Assembly: GCA_934646115.1 (NCBI GenBank)
Contig: CAKUEM010000013.1
Coordinates: 1 to 39,154, forward strand
Source: an uncultured Oscillospiraceae bacterium
GTDB lineage: Bacteria; Bacillota; Clostridia; Oscillospirales; JAAYXM01
DNA length: 39,154 bases
Direction: 5' to 3'
Numbering within the stretch: the first letter of the stretch is position 1; each line of letters opens with the position of its first letter. The translations under genes and the position numbers were made by a program. The notes beneath the pieces are model-generated. The model saw only the letters and a program-made list of their open reading frames with translations, was not told the origin of the DNA and searched no databases. Shown one piece after another: positions 1 through 7,670 of the stretch.

Positions 1-1
1 T

Positions 2-1438
2 ACGCAGCAAAGCCGGAAACGGCGCGAGCGCGCGCTTGCGCTGCACACGGAGGCGGCGCGCTATTTCCATGCGCAGCTGCACAGCGCGGCCGGGCGCGAG
101 GCGCTTTCATACCTCACCGGGCGCGGGCTGAGCGCCGCAACGATCACGCGCTTTGGGCTGGGCTTTGCGCCCCCCGGCTGGGACGGGCTGATCTCCGCGA
201 TGGCGCAGCTTTCGTTTACCAAGCAGGAGCTGCTCGACGCGGGGCTTGCCGTCAGCGGGAAAAACGGCGGGATCTATGACCGGTTTCGAAACCGCGTGAT
301 GTTCCCGATCATCGATGTGCGCGGCGCGGTGATCGGCTTCGGCGGCCGCGTGATGGACGATTCCACGCCGAAATACCTCAACTCGCCGGAAACCGCGCTG
401 TTTAACAAGCGCAGAAACCTGTTCGCGCTCAATCTTGCGAAGAAATCCAGCGCGGAGGCGATGATCCTCGCGGAGGGGTATATGGACGTGATCGCGCTGC
501 ACCAGGCGGGGTTTGACTCTGCGGTCGCCTCGCTCGGCACCTCGCTGACGGAGGAGCAGGTCAAGCTGATCTCGCGCTATAAAAAGCAGGTCGTGATCGC
601 CTATGATTCTGACACGGCGGGCGTGCGCGCGGCAACGCGTGCGATCGAGCTGCTGCGTCCGGCGGGCGTTTCCGTGCGCGTGCTGCGCATGAAGGACGCG
701 AAGGACCCGGACGAATATATTAAAAAATTCGGGCGCGAGCAGTTTTTGCGCCTGCTGCAGCAATCGGAGGCGGATTGCGAATATAAGCTGTCCTCCGTGC
801 GCGCAAAGCATGAGCTTTCAACCGATGAAGGGCGCGTTGCATACCTGCGCGAGGCGGTCGGCGTGCTGGCGGGGATCATGAGCCCGGTCGAGCGGGAGAT
901 CTACATAGCGCGCGTTGCGAAGGACGCGGGCGTTTCTGCCCAGGCGGTGACGCTTGAGGTCGGGCGCGCGCACAAAAAAGAGATGCGGCGGCGCGAGCGG
1001 GAGGAGAGCCATAAAAATCTCGCCCCGGTCAGCGCGATGCAGCCGAAGGAGCGCGCCATGCGGTTTGAAAACCCGCGCTCTGCGGTCGCGGAGGAGGGCG
1101 TTTTGGCGGCGCTCGTCGTTCGCAACGACTGGATCGACCCGGTGGCAGAGCAGCTTTCGGCAGAGGATTTTTCCTCGCCCATGCTGGCGGAGATCTATCA
1201 GGAGATTCTGCGCCAGCATCAAGACGGGCGCGAGGTGGGCGCAGCCGGGGTGCTGGGCGCGCTTTCGCCCGAGGCGGCGAGTCATTTTACCGGCGTGCTT
1301 GCCCGCGCGGGCGAGCCGAAGAGCGACGCGCTGCGTGATTATTTAAAAACGATCGAGGTCGAGCGCGCGAAGGGCTCTGAGGATGCGCTGCGCGCGGCGG
1401 CAAAATTGTATAGAGAAAAAAAGTCTTACGGAGGATAG
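2..1438 (+). CDS. dnaG: DNA primase DnaG, 5' end cut off by the window edge
   Basis: This is the C-terminal part of DNA primase, which makes the RNA primers for lagging-strand synthesis at the replication fork. The frame is open from base 2, and DnaG-like sequence precedes the first internal ATG at 200, so that ATG is not the start. Visible landmarks are the TOPRIM motif with the catalytic Glu (ILAEGYMDVIALHQAG, near 469-516), the metal-binding DSD motif (VIAYDSDTAG, near 595-624), and a C-terminal helical region of the kind that binds DnaB helicase. The zinc-finger N-terminus lies outside the window. Only two bases separate its stop from rpoD, and the rpoD ribosome binding site lies inside its last codons. 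This is the usual dnaG-rpoD arrangement. Identification is secure; only the start is missing. Confidence 0.96.
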   Translation, partial: TQQSRKRRERALALHTEAARYFHAQLHSAAGREALSYLTGRGLSAATITRFGLGFAPPGWDGLISAMAQLSFTKQELLDAGLAVSGKNGGIYDRFRNRVMFPIIDVRGAVIGFGGRVMDDSTPKYLNSPETALFNKRRNLFALNLAKKSSAEAMILAEGYMDVIALHQAGFDSAVASLGTSLTEEQVKLISRYKKQVVIAYDSDTAGVRAATRAIELLRPAGVSVRVLRMKDAKDPDEYIKKFGREQFLRLLQQSEADCEYKLSSVRAKHELSTDEGRVAYLREAVGVLAGIMSPVEREIYIARVAKDAGVSAQAVTLEVGRAHKKEMRRREREESHKNLAPVSAMQPKERAMRFENPRSAVAEEGVLAALVVRNDWIDPVAEQLSAEDFSSPMLAEIYQEILRQHQDGREVGAAGVLGALSPEAASHFTGVLARAGEPKSDALRDYLKTIEVERAKGSEDALRAAAKLYREKKSYGG

Positions 1439-1440
1439 AT

Positions 1441-2574
1441 ATGGACGAGAAGAAGCGGCTGAGCGCAGAAGAAAAGAAGCAGATTTTAAAGGATTTTATC
1501 GAGAATGCAAAGAAAAAAGGCAAGCTTTCATCCAAAGAGCTGATGGATTTTTCCGAGATGCTGGAGATGGATTCCGAGCAGATGGACAAGCTGTATGACA
1601 CGCTGGAGAACGTGGGCGTTGAGCTTCCGCTTGATGAGCTGATCGCCGACCTGCCGGCGGAGGAGGACGCGCCGGAGGATCTCGAGAAGCTTGATGATAT
1701 CCCCGAGGAGGAGCTGACCGATCCGTCCGCCATGGCGGACGGGCTGAATGTGGACGATCATGTTCGCATTTATCTCAAGGAGATCGGCAAGGTCGATCTG
1801 CTTTCGCCGGATGAGGAGATCGAGCTTGCCAAGCGCATGGCGGAGGGCGATGAGGTGGCGAAAATGCGCCTGGCAGAGGCGAATTTGCGCCTGGTCGTTT
1901 CGATCGCGAAGCGCTATGTCGGCCGCGGGATGCTGTTCCTCGACCTGATCCAGGAGGGCAACCTCGGTCTGATCAAGGCGGTTGAAAAATTTGACCACAC
2001 GAAGGGCTATAAATTCTCGACCTATGCCACATGGTGGATCCGGCAGGCGATCACGCGCGCGATCGCAGACCAGGCGCGCACGATCCGCATCCCGGTCCAT
2101 ATGGTCGAAACGATCAATAAGGTCATTCGCGTGTCGCGCCAGCTGCTGCAGGAGCTGGGGCATGACCCGACGCCGGAGGAAGTGGCGGAGGAGATGAACA
2201 TGCCGGTCGCCCGCGTGCGCGAGATCTTAAAAATCGCGCAGGAGCCGGTCAGCCTGGAAACGCCGATCGGCGAGGAGGAGGATTCGCACCTGGGCGATTT
2301 CATCCCGGATGAGGACGCGCTTGAGCCGGCGGAGGCGGCGTCGTTTACGCTGCTGCGCGAGCAGCTGGTCGACGTGCTGGGCACGCTGACCCCGCGTGAG
2401 GAGAAGGTTTTAAAGCTGCGCTTCGGCATTGAGGACGGCCGCACCCGCACGCTGGAGGAGGTCGGGCGCGAATTCAACGTCACGCGTGAGCGCATCCGCC
2501 AGATCGAGGCAAAGGCGCTGCGCAAGCTGCGGCATCCAAGTCGCTCCAAACGCCTCAAAGACTTTTTAAATTAA
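1441..2574 (+). CDS. rpoD: Primary sigma factor RpoD (SigA)
   Basis: This is the housekeeping sigma-70 factor, 377 residues, close to the length of Bacillus SigA. It directs RNA polymerase to -35/-10 promoters. An acidic N-terminal region 1.1 (about 1-95) precedes region 1.2 (DDHVRIYLKEIGKVDLL, about 105-121). Region 2 follows (FLDLIQEGNLGLIKAVEKFD, about 166-185), with the aromatic -10 melting residues in YATWWIRQAITR. Region 3 is about 220-300. The region 4 helix-turn-helix (TLEEVGREFNVTRERIRQIE, about 338-357) reads the -35 element. The ATG has GGAGG at 1430-1434, inside the end of dnaG, so the two genes are probably translationally coupled. A strong hairpin terminator follows at once. Consensus promoters elsewhere in the window fit recognition by this protein. 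Confidence 0.98.
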   Translation: MDEKKRLSAEEKKQILKDFIENAKKKGKLSSKELMDFSEMLEMDSEQMDKLYDTLENVGVELPLDELIADLPAEEDAPEDLEKLDDIPEEELTDPSAMADGLNVDDHVRIYLKEIGKVDLLSPDEEIELAKRMAEGDEVAKMRLAEANLRLVVSIAKRYVGRGMLFLDLIQEGNLGLIKAVEKFDHTKGYKFSTYATWWIRQAITRAIADQARTIRIPVHMVETINKVIRVSRQLLQELGHDPTPEEVAEEMNMPVARVREILKIAQEPVSLETPIGEEEDSHLGDFIPDEDALEPAEAASFTLLREQLVDVLGTLTPREEKVLKLRFGIEDGRTRTLEEVGREFNVTRERIRQIEAKALRKLRHPSRSKRLKDFLN

Positions 2575-2577
2575 CGC

Positions 2578-2606
2578 AAAGAGGGTGCGCGCGCACCCTC
2601 TTTTTT
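2578..2606 (+). terminator. Rho-independent terminator after rpoD
   Basis: A perfect inverted repeat (GAGGGTGCGC and its complement, with flanking AAA/TTT pairs) runs from 2578 to 2603 and ends in six T residues at 2601-2606. It sits a few bases after the rpoD stop and should end the dnaG-rpoD transcript. Confidence 0.93.
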
Positions 2607-2628
2607 GCGCGCCGTCTGCAAAAAAATG

Positions 2629-2658
2629 CTTACATTTTCCTCAAAAATGTGCTATGCT
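2629..2658 (+). promoter_or_regulatory. Probable SigA promoter of the CarD-like gene
   Basis: The -35 candidate CTTACA (2629-2634) lies 18 bases before the -10 candidate TATGCT (2653-2658). The start codon is about 34 bases further on and has a GGAGGGG ribosome binding site at 2680-2686. Since rpoD ends with a strong terminator, a separate promoter is expected here. Confidence 0.6.
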
Positions 2659-2691
2659 AAATAGAGAATGAGATAGCAGGGAGGGGTCAGT

Positions 2692-3168
2692 ATGTATGAA
2701 ATCGGGGCGCGCGTGATGTATGGCGGCGCCGGGGTCTGCACCGTGACGGCGATCGCGCCGCTTGAGCCGGGCGGGCGCGAATATTATACGCTGCAGCCGT
2801 TTTTTTCAAGCGAGGTGATCTATATCCCGGTGAATACGCAGGTTTTCATGCGCGCGGCGTTGACGCGTGAGCAGGCGGAGGCGCTCATCGCGCACATCCC
2901 CGACATGGAGGGTGAGCGCTGTGAGGACAAAAGCTTTCTCGCCATGCGCGAGCATTATCAAAAATCATTCGATTCGCATACCTGCGAGGATCTGGTGCAG
3001 CTGATCAAGGGCATTTACGAAAAGGGCAAGCATGCGAAGCTCGGCGTTGTGGATCAGCGGTATATGAAGCGCGCGGAGGACCTGCTCTACGGCGAGCTTG
3101 CGGTCGCGCTTGGCATCGAGCGCGACGAGGTGCTTCCGTATATCCGCCGCGTTGTCGATGGGGAATAA
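2692..3168 (+). CDS. CarD/CdnL-family transcriptional regulator
   Basis: This 158-residue protein belongs to the CarD family of RNA polymerase-binding regulators. The N-terminal third (MYEIGARVMYGGAGVCTVTA, then the stretch ending YYTLQPFF and VIYIPVN) is the Tudor-like RNA polymerase interaction domain, with the typical opening 'G..V.Y...GV'. The rest is helical (about 60-158) and matches the DNA-contacting domain of family members, with a basic stretch around YMKRAEDLLYGELAVALG. Family members bind the beta subunit and stabilise open promoter complexes at stable RNA and other genes. It has its own promoter and terminator and sits just after the gene for the primary sigma factor. The targets here cannot be inferred. 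Confidence 0.86.
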   Translation: MYEIGARVMYGGAGVCTVTAIAPLEPGGREYYTLQPFFSSEVIYIPVNTQVFMRAALTREQAEALIAHIPDMEGERCEDKSFLAMREHYQKSFDSHTCEDLVQLIKGIYEKGKHAKLGVVDQRYMKRAEDLLYGELAVALGIERDEVLPYIRRVVDGE

Positions 3169-3170
3169 AT

Positions 3171-3199
3171 AAAAACCGCCTGGGTTAAGGCGGTTTTTT
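3171..3199. terminator. Bidirectional terminator between the CarD-like gene and the metal permease
   Basis: The stem AAAAACCGCC/GGCGGTTTTT has an 8-base loop (TGGGTTAA) and T runs on both strands. It lies between two convergent genes, immediately after the CarD-like stop and 15 bases past the permease stop, so it can serve both transcripts. Confidence 0.9.
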
Positions 3200-3213
3200 G
3201 CAAATATATCGCA

Positions 3214-4047
3214 TTATTTCGCGGGGAGCGCAAGCGATGCAAAATAGCAGGCGGACAGCACGAGCACGATCGTCGCCCCGGTCGCAGAATCGAGATAATA
3301 CGACGCGATCAGCCCGATGATCCCGCAAAGCAGCGAGAGCAGGGTGGAGCAGATCGTATACGCGCGAATGCTGCGGCACAGGTTCCGCGCCGTCGCCGCC
3401 GGGAGCACGAGTAGCGACGTGATGATCAGAATGCCCACCCAGGAGATCGAGATCATCACGACCACCGCGACCAGCGAGGTGAACAGCACCTCGATCGCGC
3501 GCGTCCGCACGCCGAGCGAATGCGCCAGCGTGGGGTTTAAGCTGACGAGATACGTCTTGTTAAAAAAGAAGCACCAGAACAGCAGCACCGCCGCGAATAC
3601 CGCGCAGGCAAGCGCCAAATCGCCGGCGGTTATGCTTAAAAAATCGCCGATCAAAAAGCTTGAATATTTCGCAAAGCCGCCGCCCTGCGCCAGCAGAACG
3701 ATGCCGAGCGCCGCCGCGACCGAGGAAAGCGTGCTGATCGTGGTGTCTGTAGACGCGCGATTGCGCGATTTGATGAACACCAGAAGCACAGAGAACACCA
3801 CGCCGAGGATCACCATGGAAATGCGCGCGTCCGCCACGCCGAGCACCGCGCCCAGCGCGATCCCGGTCAGCGCCGAATGCCCGAGCGTGTCTGCAAAAAA
3901 CGCCATGCGGTTATTGACCACCAGCGTGCCGAGCAGACCGAACAGCGGCGTGATCAGAAGCACGGCGAGAAACGCATGCTTCATAAACGCAAAGCTGAGC
4001 CAGTCGAAGGGGAGCACCGTGTCGAGAAAATTATAGATCGCCTGCAT
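3214..4047 (-). CDS. Metal ABC transporter permease, ABC-3 (ZnuB/MntB) family
   Basis: This is the membrane subunit of a zinc- or manganese-type ABC importer, 277 residues with about eight hydrophobic segments. Recognisable ABC-3 features are the early 'FADTLGHSALTGIALG' stretch and 'SWVGILIITSLLVLPAATARN' in the second half. The frame extends further upstream, but the start at 4047 is preferred: an AAAGGGGGC ribosome binding site lies just upstream, and the residues before it are arginine-rich and unlike the family. The start overlaps the end of the ATPase gene by 17 bases, so the pair is one operon. No solute-binding protein is encoded beside them. The metal cannot be read from the sequence. 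Confidence 0.9.
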   Translation of the reverse strand: MQAIYNFLDTVLPFDWLSFAFMKHAFLAVLLITPLFGLLGTLVVNNRMAFFADTLGHSALTGIALGAVLGVADARISMVILGVVFSVLLVFIKSRNRASTDTTISTLSSVAAALGIVLLAQGGGFAKYSSFLIGDFLSITAGDLALACAVFAAVLLFWCFFFNKTYLVSLNPTLAHSLGVRTRAIEVLFTSLVAVVVMISISWVGILIITSLLVLPAATARNLCRSIRAYTICSTLLSLLCGIIGLIASYYLDSATGATIVLVLSACYFASLALPAK

Positions 4048-4798
4048 CCTGCGCGCCCCCTTTCCCGAAAATGCGCCGAAATTCCGCCGAGGCGAACACC
4101 TCGCGCGGCGTGCCGATCGCCTGAATGCTGCGGTCAAGCAGAACCAGCCGGTCGGCAAATTTTGAAACCAGGTCGAAATCATGCGAGATCAAAATCGTGG
4201 TCAGGTCATATTGCGCGCGCACCTCGTCGATCACGCGGTAAAACATGCTAAGCCCGTTTTGATCCACGCCGGAGACCGGCTCGTCCAGCAGCAGGATATC
4301 CGGCTGCTTGACAAGCGCAAGCGCAAGCAGAACGCGCTGCAGCTCGCCGCCGGACAGCGTGCCGATGCTGTGCCCGGCAAGATGCGCGGCATGCACGCGC
4401 TCTAAAACGACCTGCGCCGCCTGCCGCGTGCTTTTCGGCGTGCCGAGCCATGCCGGGCGGCGCGACGCGGCGATCGTGAACAGGTCGCTCACCGTGACCG
4501 GCATGCTGCGGTCCAGCTCTAAAAATTGCGGCACATAGCCGATGCGCGGCGAATGCGTCGCGTGGTTTTCAATGTCTGTAAATGTAATCGTCCCCTCGTG
4601 CGGCAGAATGCCGAGGATCGCCTTGAGCAGCGTGGATTTCCCCGCGCCGTTCGGACCGATGATCGCGGTCAGCTCGCCGCAGTGGATGTGCAGCGACACA
4701 TCGTCAAGCGCCGAAACGTCGCCAAAGCGCACGCTCAGATGCGAAATTTTGGTGCAGCACATGCCGCAGGAGTTTTTTGGTTTTTCCTGATGCGTCAT
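4031..4798 (-). CDS. Metal ABC transporter ATP-binding protein (ZnuC/MntA-like)
   Basis: This is the ATPase partner of the ABC-3 permease, 255 residues. The Walker A motif is GPNGAGKST (48-56), the signature LSGGELQR (148-155), Walker B ILLLDEP (168-174), and the switch histidine is in LISHD. It powers metal uptake at the inner face of the membrane. The N-terminus carries a Cys-rich CGMCC stretch at residues 11-15, ahead of the usual start of the domain. The ATG at 4798 is chosen because AGAGGGA lies about nine bases upstream. An in-frame ATG at 4816 would overlap that site and has no ribosome binding site of its own. It is transcribed first in a two-gene operon from a promoter at 4834-4862. 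Confidence 0.92.
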   Translation of the reverse strand: MTHQEKPKNSCGMCCTKISHLSVRFGDVSALDDVSLHIHCGELTAIIGPNGAGKSTLLKAILGILPHEGTITFTDIENHATHSPRIGYVPQFLELDRSMPVTVSDLFTIAASRRPAWLGTPKSTRQAAQVVLERVHAAHLAGHSIGTLSGGELQRVLLALALVKQPDILLLDEPVSGVDQNGLSMFYRVIDEVRAQYDLTTILISHDFDLVSKFADRLVLLDRSIQAIGTPREVFASAEFRRIFGKGGAQDAGDL

Positions 4799-4821
4799 AA
4801 AAAACGTCCCTCTCATGCAAT

Positions 4822-4842
4822 GTGGATAAGAAAATTATACAC
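4822..4842. promoter_or_regulatory. Candidate operator over the -10 box of the metal ABC promoter
   Basis: GTGGATAA and TTATACAC form an inverted repeat, seven of eight positions paired, with a 5-base spacer. It covers the -10 box and probable transcription start of the metal transporter operon. Its position suits a metalloregulatory repressor of the Fur/Zur or DtxR type, but it does not match a consensus I can name with confidence. Confidence 0.45.
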
Positions 4843-4862
4843 GCATCCCGCCGGAAAAGCAA
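4834..4862 (-). promoter_or_regulatory. SigA promoter of the metal ABC operon
   Basis: On the minus strand, TTGCTT (4862-4857) is followed after exactly 17 bases by TATAAT (4839-4834). It is back to back with the promoter of the divergent hemolysin III gene; the two -35 boxes are adjacent. Confidence 0.82.
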
Positions 4863-4891
4863 TTGAAAATCGCCGCGCGCTGTGCTACAAT
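4863..4891 (+). promoter_or_regulatory. SigA promoter of the hemolysin III gene
   Basis: TTGAAA (4863-4868), a 17-base spacer and TACAAT (4886-4891), with a TG extended -10 element at 4883-4884. The gene starts 32 bases downstream. It probably also transcribes trmB. Confidence 0.85.
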
Positions 4892-4923
4892 AGCAATATC
4901 ATTGTTTAAAGGCAGGGAATGGC

Positions 4924-5595
4924 ATGAAGGATCAGGAAATCCGCACCGCGTATGATGCGATCCGCCCATACAGCGCGCTCACGCATTATATCGGGGTTTT
5001 GATTTCGGTCGCGGGTTTTGTGCTGCTTGAGGTGTTTGCGGTGCTGTATGCAACGCCGCTGCACGTGGTCAGCTTCGCGATCTATGGCGCGTCGCTGATC
5101 GCGCTGTATACCGCGTCTACGTTTTATCATATCGTCACGATCCCGGCGCGCGGGCGGCAGGTGCTGCGCGTGATCGATCATATGATGATTTATATCCTGA
5201 TCGCCGGGACGTATACGCCGCTGTGCCTGGTCGGGCTGCGCGGCGCATGGGGCTGGTCGATCTTCGGCGTGATCTGGGGCTGCGCGCTGGCGGGGCTTGT
5301 GATCACCGTGTTTTTTAAAAACACGCCGCGTCTGGTCTCTTCAATTATTTACGTCGTGATGGGCTGGATCGTTGTGATCGCGTTTTGGCCGTTGTCGCAG
5401 CGGATCCCGCTTGGCGGTATTTGTTGGCTGATCGGCGGCGGGCTGTTTTATACCGTCGGCGCGATCGGATATGCGAAAAAATGGCCCGGAAAAGAGAATA
5501 AATATTTCGGGTTTCATGAAGTGTTTCATATCTTCGTGATGCTCGGGAGCATCTGCCATTATATTATGATGCTCGGATATTTGCTGTATTGCTAA
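4924..5595 (+). CDS. Hemolysin III-family membrane protein (PAQR superfamily)
   Basis: This 223-residue integral membrane protein has about seven hydrophobic segments. The family's conserved polar residues are present: Ser/His in STFYH (65-69), Asp85-His86 in RVIDHMMIYILIAGTYTPL, and a late histidine cluster FHEVFH...CHY (His198, His202, His212). In the wider PAQR group these positions form a putative metal-dependent hydrolase site in the membrane. The name comes from Bacillus cereus hemolysin III; bacterial homologues are widespread and a true haemolytic role here is not implied. The ATG follows a GGCAGGGA-type ribosome binding site. The gene is 12 bases upstream of trmB, so the two are probably cotranscribed. 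Confidence 0.9.
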   Translation: MKDQEIRTAYDAIRPYSALTHYIGVLISVAGFVLLEVFAVLYATPLHVVSFAIYGASLIALYTASTFYHIVTIPARGRQVLRVIDHMMIYILIAGTYTPLCLVGLRGAWGWSIFGVIWGCALAGLVITVFFKNTPRLVSSIIYVVMGWIVVIAFWPLSQRIPLGGICWLIGGGLFYTVGAIGYAKKWPGKENKYFGFHEVFHIFVMLGSICHYIMMLGYLLYC

Positions 5596-5607
5596 AGGAA
5601 AAAGCCT

Positions 5608-6249
5608 ATGAGAATGCGAAAAAAACCGAATTTGGAAAAGCGGCTTGCCGCGGTTGCGCCGCTGATGATCGAGCACCCGGAGGAGCTGCGCGGCGCATGG
5701 GGGAAAACGCTCGGGTTTGCGAGCACCCGGCTGGAGATCGGCTGCGGAAAGGGCAGATTTATCACAGAATCGGCGCTCGCTGAGCCGGAGGTGCTGTTCC
5801 TCGCGATCGAGCGGGATTCCAACGTGCTGGTCATGGCGATGGAGCGGGCGCAGCGTATGGGGCTTCAAAATGTGCGCTTCATGAACGTTGATGCATCTGC
5901 GCTGGGCGATTTCTTCGCGCCGGGCGAGCTTGCGCGCATCTATTTGAATTTCAGCGATCCGTGGCCCAAAAGCAAGCAGGCGAAGCGCCGCCTGACCCAT
6001 CGAAACTTCCTTAAAATTTATGACGCGGTGCTCGCGCCTGAGGGCGAGATCTTCTTTAAAACAGATAACGAAAAGCTGTTTGAATTTTCGCTCAATGAGC
6101 TGTCCGGCTTCGGGCTTGTGCTGTCAAACATCACGTTTGATTTGCATGCGACCGGGCTTCCCAACATCGTGACCGAGTATGAAGAGCGGTTCGCCGCGCA
6201 GGGCATGCGCATCTATCGCGTGGAGGCGCGGCGGCGCGACCGGAAATAA
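5608..6249 (+). CDS. trmB: tRNA (guanine-N7-)-methyltransferase TrmB
   Basis: TrmB uses S-adenosylmethionine to methylate N7 of guanosine 46 in the tRNA variable loop. The protein has 213 residues, normal for the family. The SAM-binding motif is LEIGCGKGRF (42-51). The family hallmark SDPWPK (116-121) is followed by the basic patch KRRLTH, and the C-terminal TEYEERF (189-195) is also typical. AAAGGA lies about eight bases before the ATG at 5608; a second in-frame ATG at 5614 is a less likely start. It is the second gene of the hemolysin III transcript and ends at a shared bidirectional terminator. Confidence 0.96.
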   Translation: MRMRKKPNLEKRLAAVAPLMIEHPEELRGAWGKTLGFASTRLEIGCGKGRFITESALAEPEVLFLAIERDSNVLVMAMERAQRMGLQNVRFMNVDASALGDFFAPGELARIYLNFSDPWPKSKQAKRRLTHRNFLKIYDAVLAPEGEIFFKTDNEKLFEFSLNELSGFGLVLSNITFDLHATGLPNIVTEYEERFAAQGMRIYRVEARRRDRK

Positions 6250-6284
6250 AAAAACGGAAGAAACCTCGTTTCTTCCGCTTTTTT
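6247..6284. terminator. Bidirectional terminator between trmB and tmcAL
   Basis: A 9-bp perfect stem CGGAAGAAA/TTTCTTCCG (6255-6263 and 6269-6277) has a 5-base loop. It is flanked by A runs on the left and T runs on the right, so it can stop both convergent transcripts. Confidence 0.92.
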
Positions 6285-6288
6285 GTTG

Positions 6289-7497
6289 TTACGGAACGAT
6301 CGGCGCAGGGTCTGCATCGGATAATACGAAGGGCGTGGTGCGCCAGACCTCGCGCGCGTGCGCAGGGCGCGGGGAGAACAGCGCATACAGCGCATGGCGC
6401 AGCGCCTCACGCTCAAAATCCGCCGCGCAATCCAGCTTTTTGGCAGATGCCGGCTTCGTAATGATCGGAACGCGGCTCTTTTTTCGCGCAAGCGCAAGCA
6501 CGGTGCGCCCGGTCTCGTTGAGCGCAAGCACCTGGGCATAGCGCGGACCGCCGCGCTGCTCGTCTCGCGTGATGTCAAGAAACGCGCAAAGCAGAATGCG
6601 GCGCAGGCGCGCGTGCGCATAGCGCTTGGTTTTTGCGCGCGTTAAAATTTCATCGAGCGTGGCGGATTCTGCGATCGCGTGGAACAGGCGCGCGTCCAGC
6701 CCTTCCTCCACGTCCGGAATATCGCGCAGCTGCGCACGGGATAAACGCCGAAGCTGCGAAAGCAGCATGCGATCGTGCCCCGCAAGCGTGATCGGCGCAC
6801 GACCCGCGTCGATCTCGCGCTGCAAAATTTGAAACGACGCGGCGGGCAAATAGGCGCGCATCTGCGCCATTTGCCCAGAGCAGATCGCGTTTCGCAGCGA
6901 GGAGGCGGAGCGAAACCCGCCCGCCGCCGCCGGCGCGTCATGCGCGGCGCCCGCGCGCGGAATGGCGATCGGCTTTACGGAGGCGGGCAGTGCGCGCAGA
7001 TATTCTACCGCGAGAATATTATTCGGCGCGCGCAGCGCCTCAGCGCAGTCCGGCGCGCGTTCAAACAGAACGAAATCCCTTGCGGCGGCAAACGATTCGC
7101 CGGTTTTCATCCGCTGCTTCACCGCCGGATAAAACGCGGGGTCAGAAAAAATTTCCGCCGCGCGCAGCAGCGTGTGAAGTGAATCGGCTTCACAGCCGAA
7201 CGCAAGCTGATCGACCACGCCGAGCGCGCAAAGCAGCGAAATCGCGCCCGATGCAAAGCGCTCGGCCGAGGCGACCGCCCAGGGCGACGGCAGCGCAAGC
7301 ACGAGATCCGCGCCGCCGCGCAGCGCCATCTCCGCCCGCGCATATTGGTCGATCAGCGCTGCCTCGCCGCGCTGCACAAAATTGCCGCTCATCACGCAGA
7401 CGATCGCGTCCGCCCCACGGCGGCGCGCCTGCGCGATATGATAGGCGTGCCCGGAGTGAAAGGGATTATATTCGCAAACGATCCCGCAAATATGCAT
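6289..7497 (-). CDS. tmcAL: tRNA(Met) cytidine acetate ligase TmcAL
   Basis: TmcAL forms N4-acetylcytidine at the wobble position of elongator tRNA-Met, using acetate and ATP through an acetyl-adenylate. The protein has 402 residues, typical of the family (formerly YlbM/DUF795). The N-terminal nucleotidyltransferase fold is clear: GIVCEYNPFHSGHAYHI (5-21) carries the HxGH-type motif, followed by VMSGNFVQRGE. The start at 7497 has AGGAGG close upstream; the extra ten codons to 7527 have none. It is divergent from acetate kinase, so an enzyme that spends acetate lies beside one that makes it. It ends at a terminator shared with trmB. Confidence 0.93.
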   Translation of the reverse strand: MHICGIVCEYNPFHSGHAYHIAQARRRGADAIVCVMSGNFVQRGEAALIDQYARAEMALRGGADLVLALPSPWAVASAERFASGAISLLCALGVVDQLAFGCEADSLHTLLRAAEIFSDPAFYPAVKQRMKTGESFAAARDFVLFERAPDCAEALRAPNNILAVEYLRALPASVKPIAIPRAGAAHDAPAAAGGFRSASSLRNAICSGQMAQMRAYLPAASFQILQREIDAGRAPITLAGHDRMLLSQLRRLSRAQLRDIPDVEEGLDARLFHAIAESATLDEILTRAKTKRYAHARLRRILLCAFLDITRDEQRGGPRYAQVLALNETGRTVLALARKKSRVPIITKPASAKKLDCAADFEREALRHALYALFSPRPAHAREVWRTTPFVLSDADPAPIVP

Positions 7498-7555
7498 AAT
7501 AACCTCCTGCTTTCCCGCGGTTTGCAAAATTTGGCGCCGTTTTTCGCAAAAACTC

Positions 7556-7584
7556 TTGCAAAAACGCAGAAAGTGGTATAAAAT
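7556..7584 (+). promoter_or_regulatory. SigA promoter of ackA
   Basis: TTGCAA (7556-7561), a 17-base spacer and TAAAAT (7579-7584). The start codon is 86 bases downstream, leaving a leader of about 80 bases in which I see no obvious structured element. Confidence 0.72.
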
Positions 7585-7670
7585 ATCCGGGTGGTTATTC
7601 TTATTTTAAACGTTTTACGGCTGTATGACAAGAGCCTGACGACGAAAAATGACTTGGAGGAAGCAGTTTC

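Noticed and set aside
3317..4036. A 239-codon plus-strand frame across the metal permease
   Set aside because: Antisense to an ABC-3 permease with intact family motifs; the product is low in recognisable structure.
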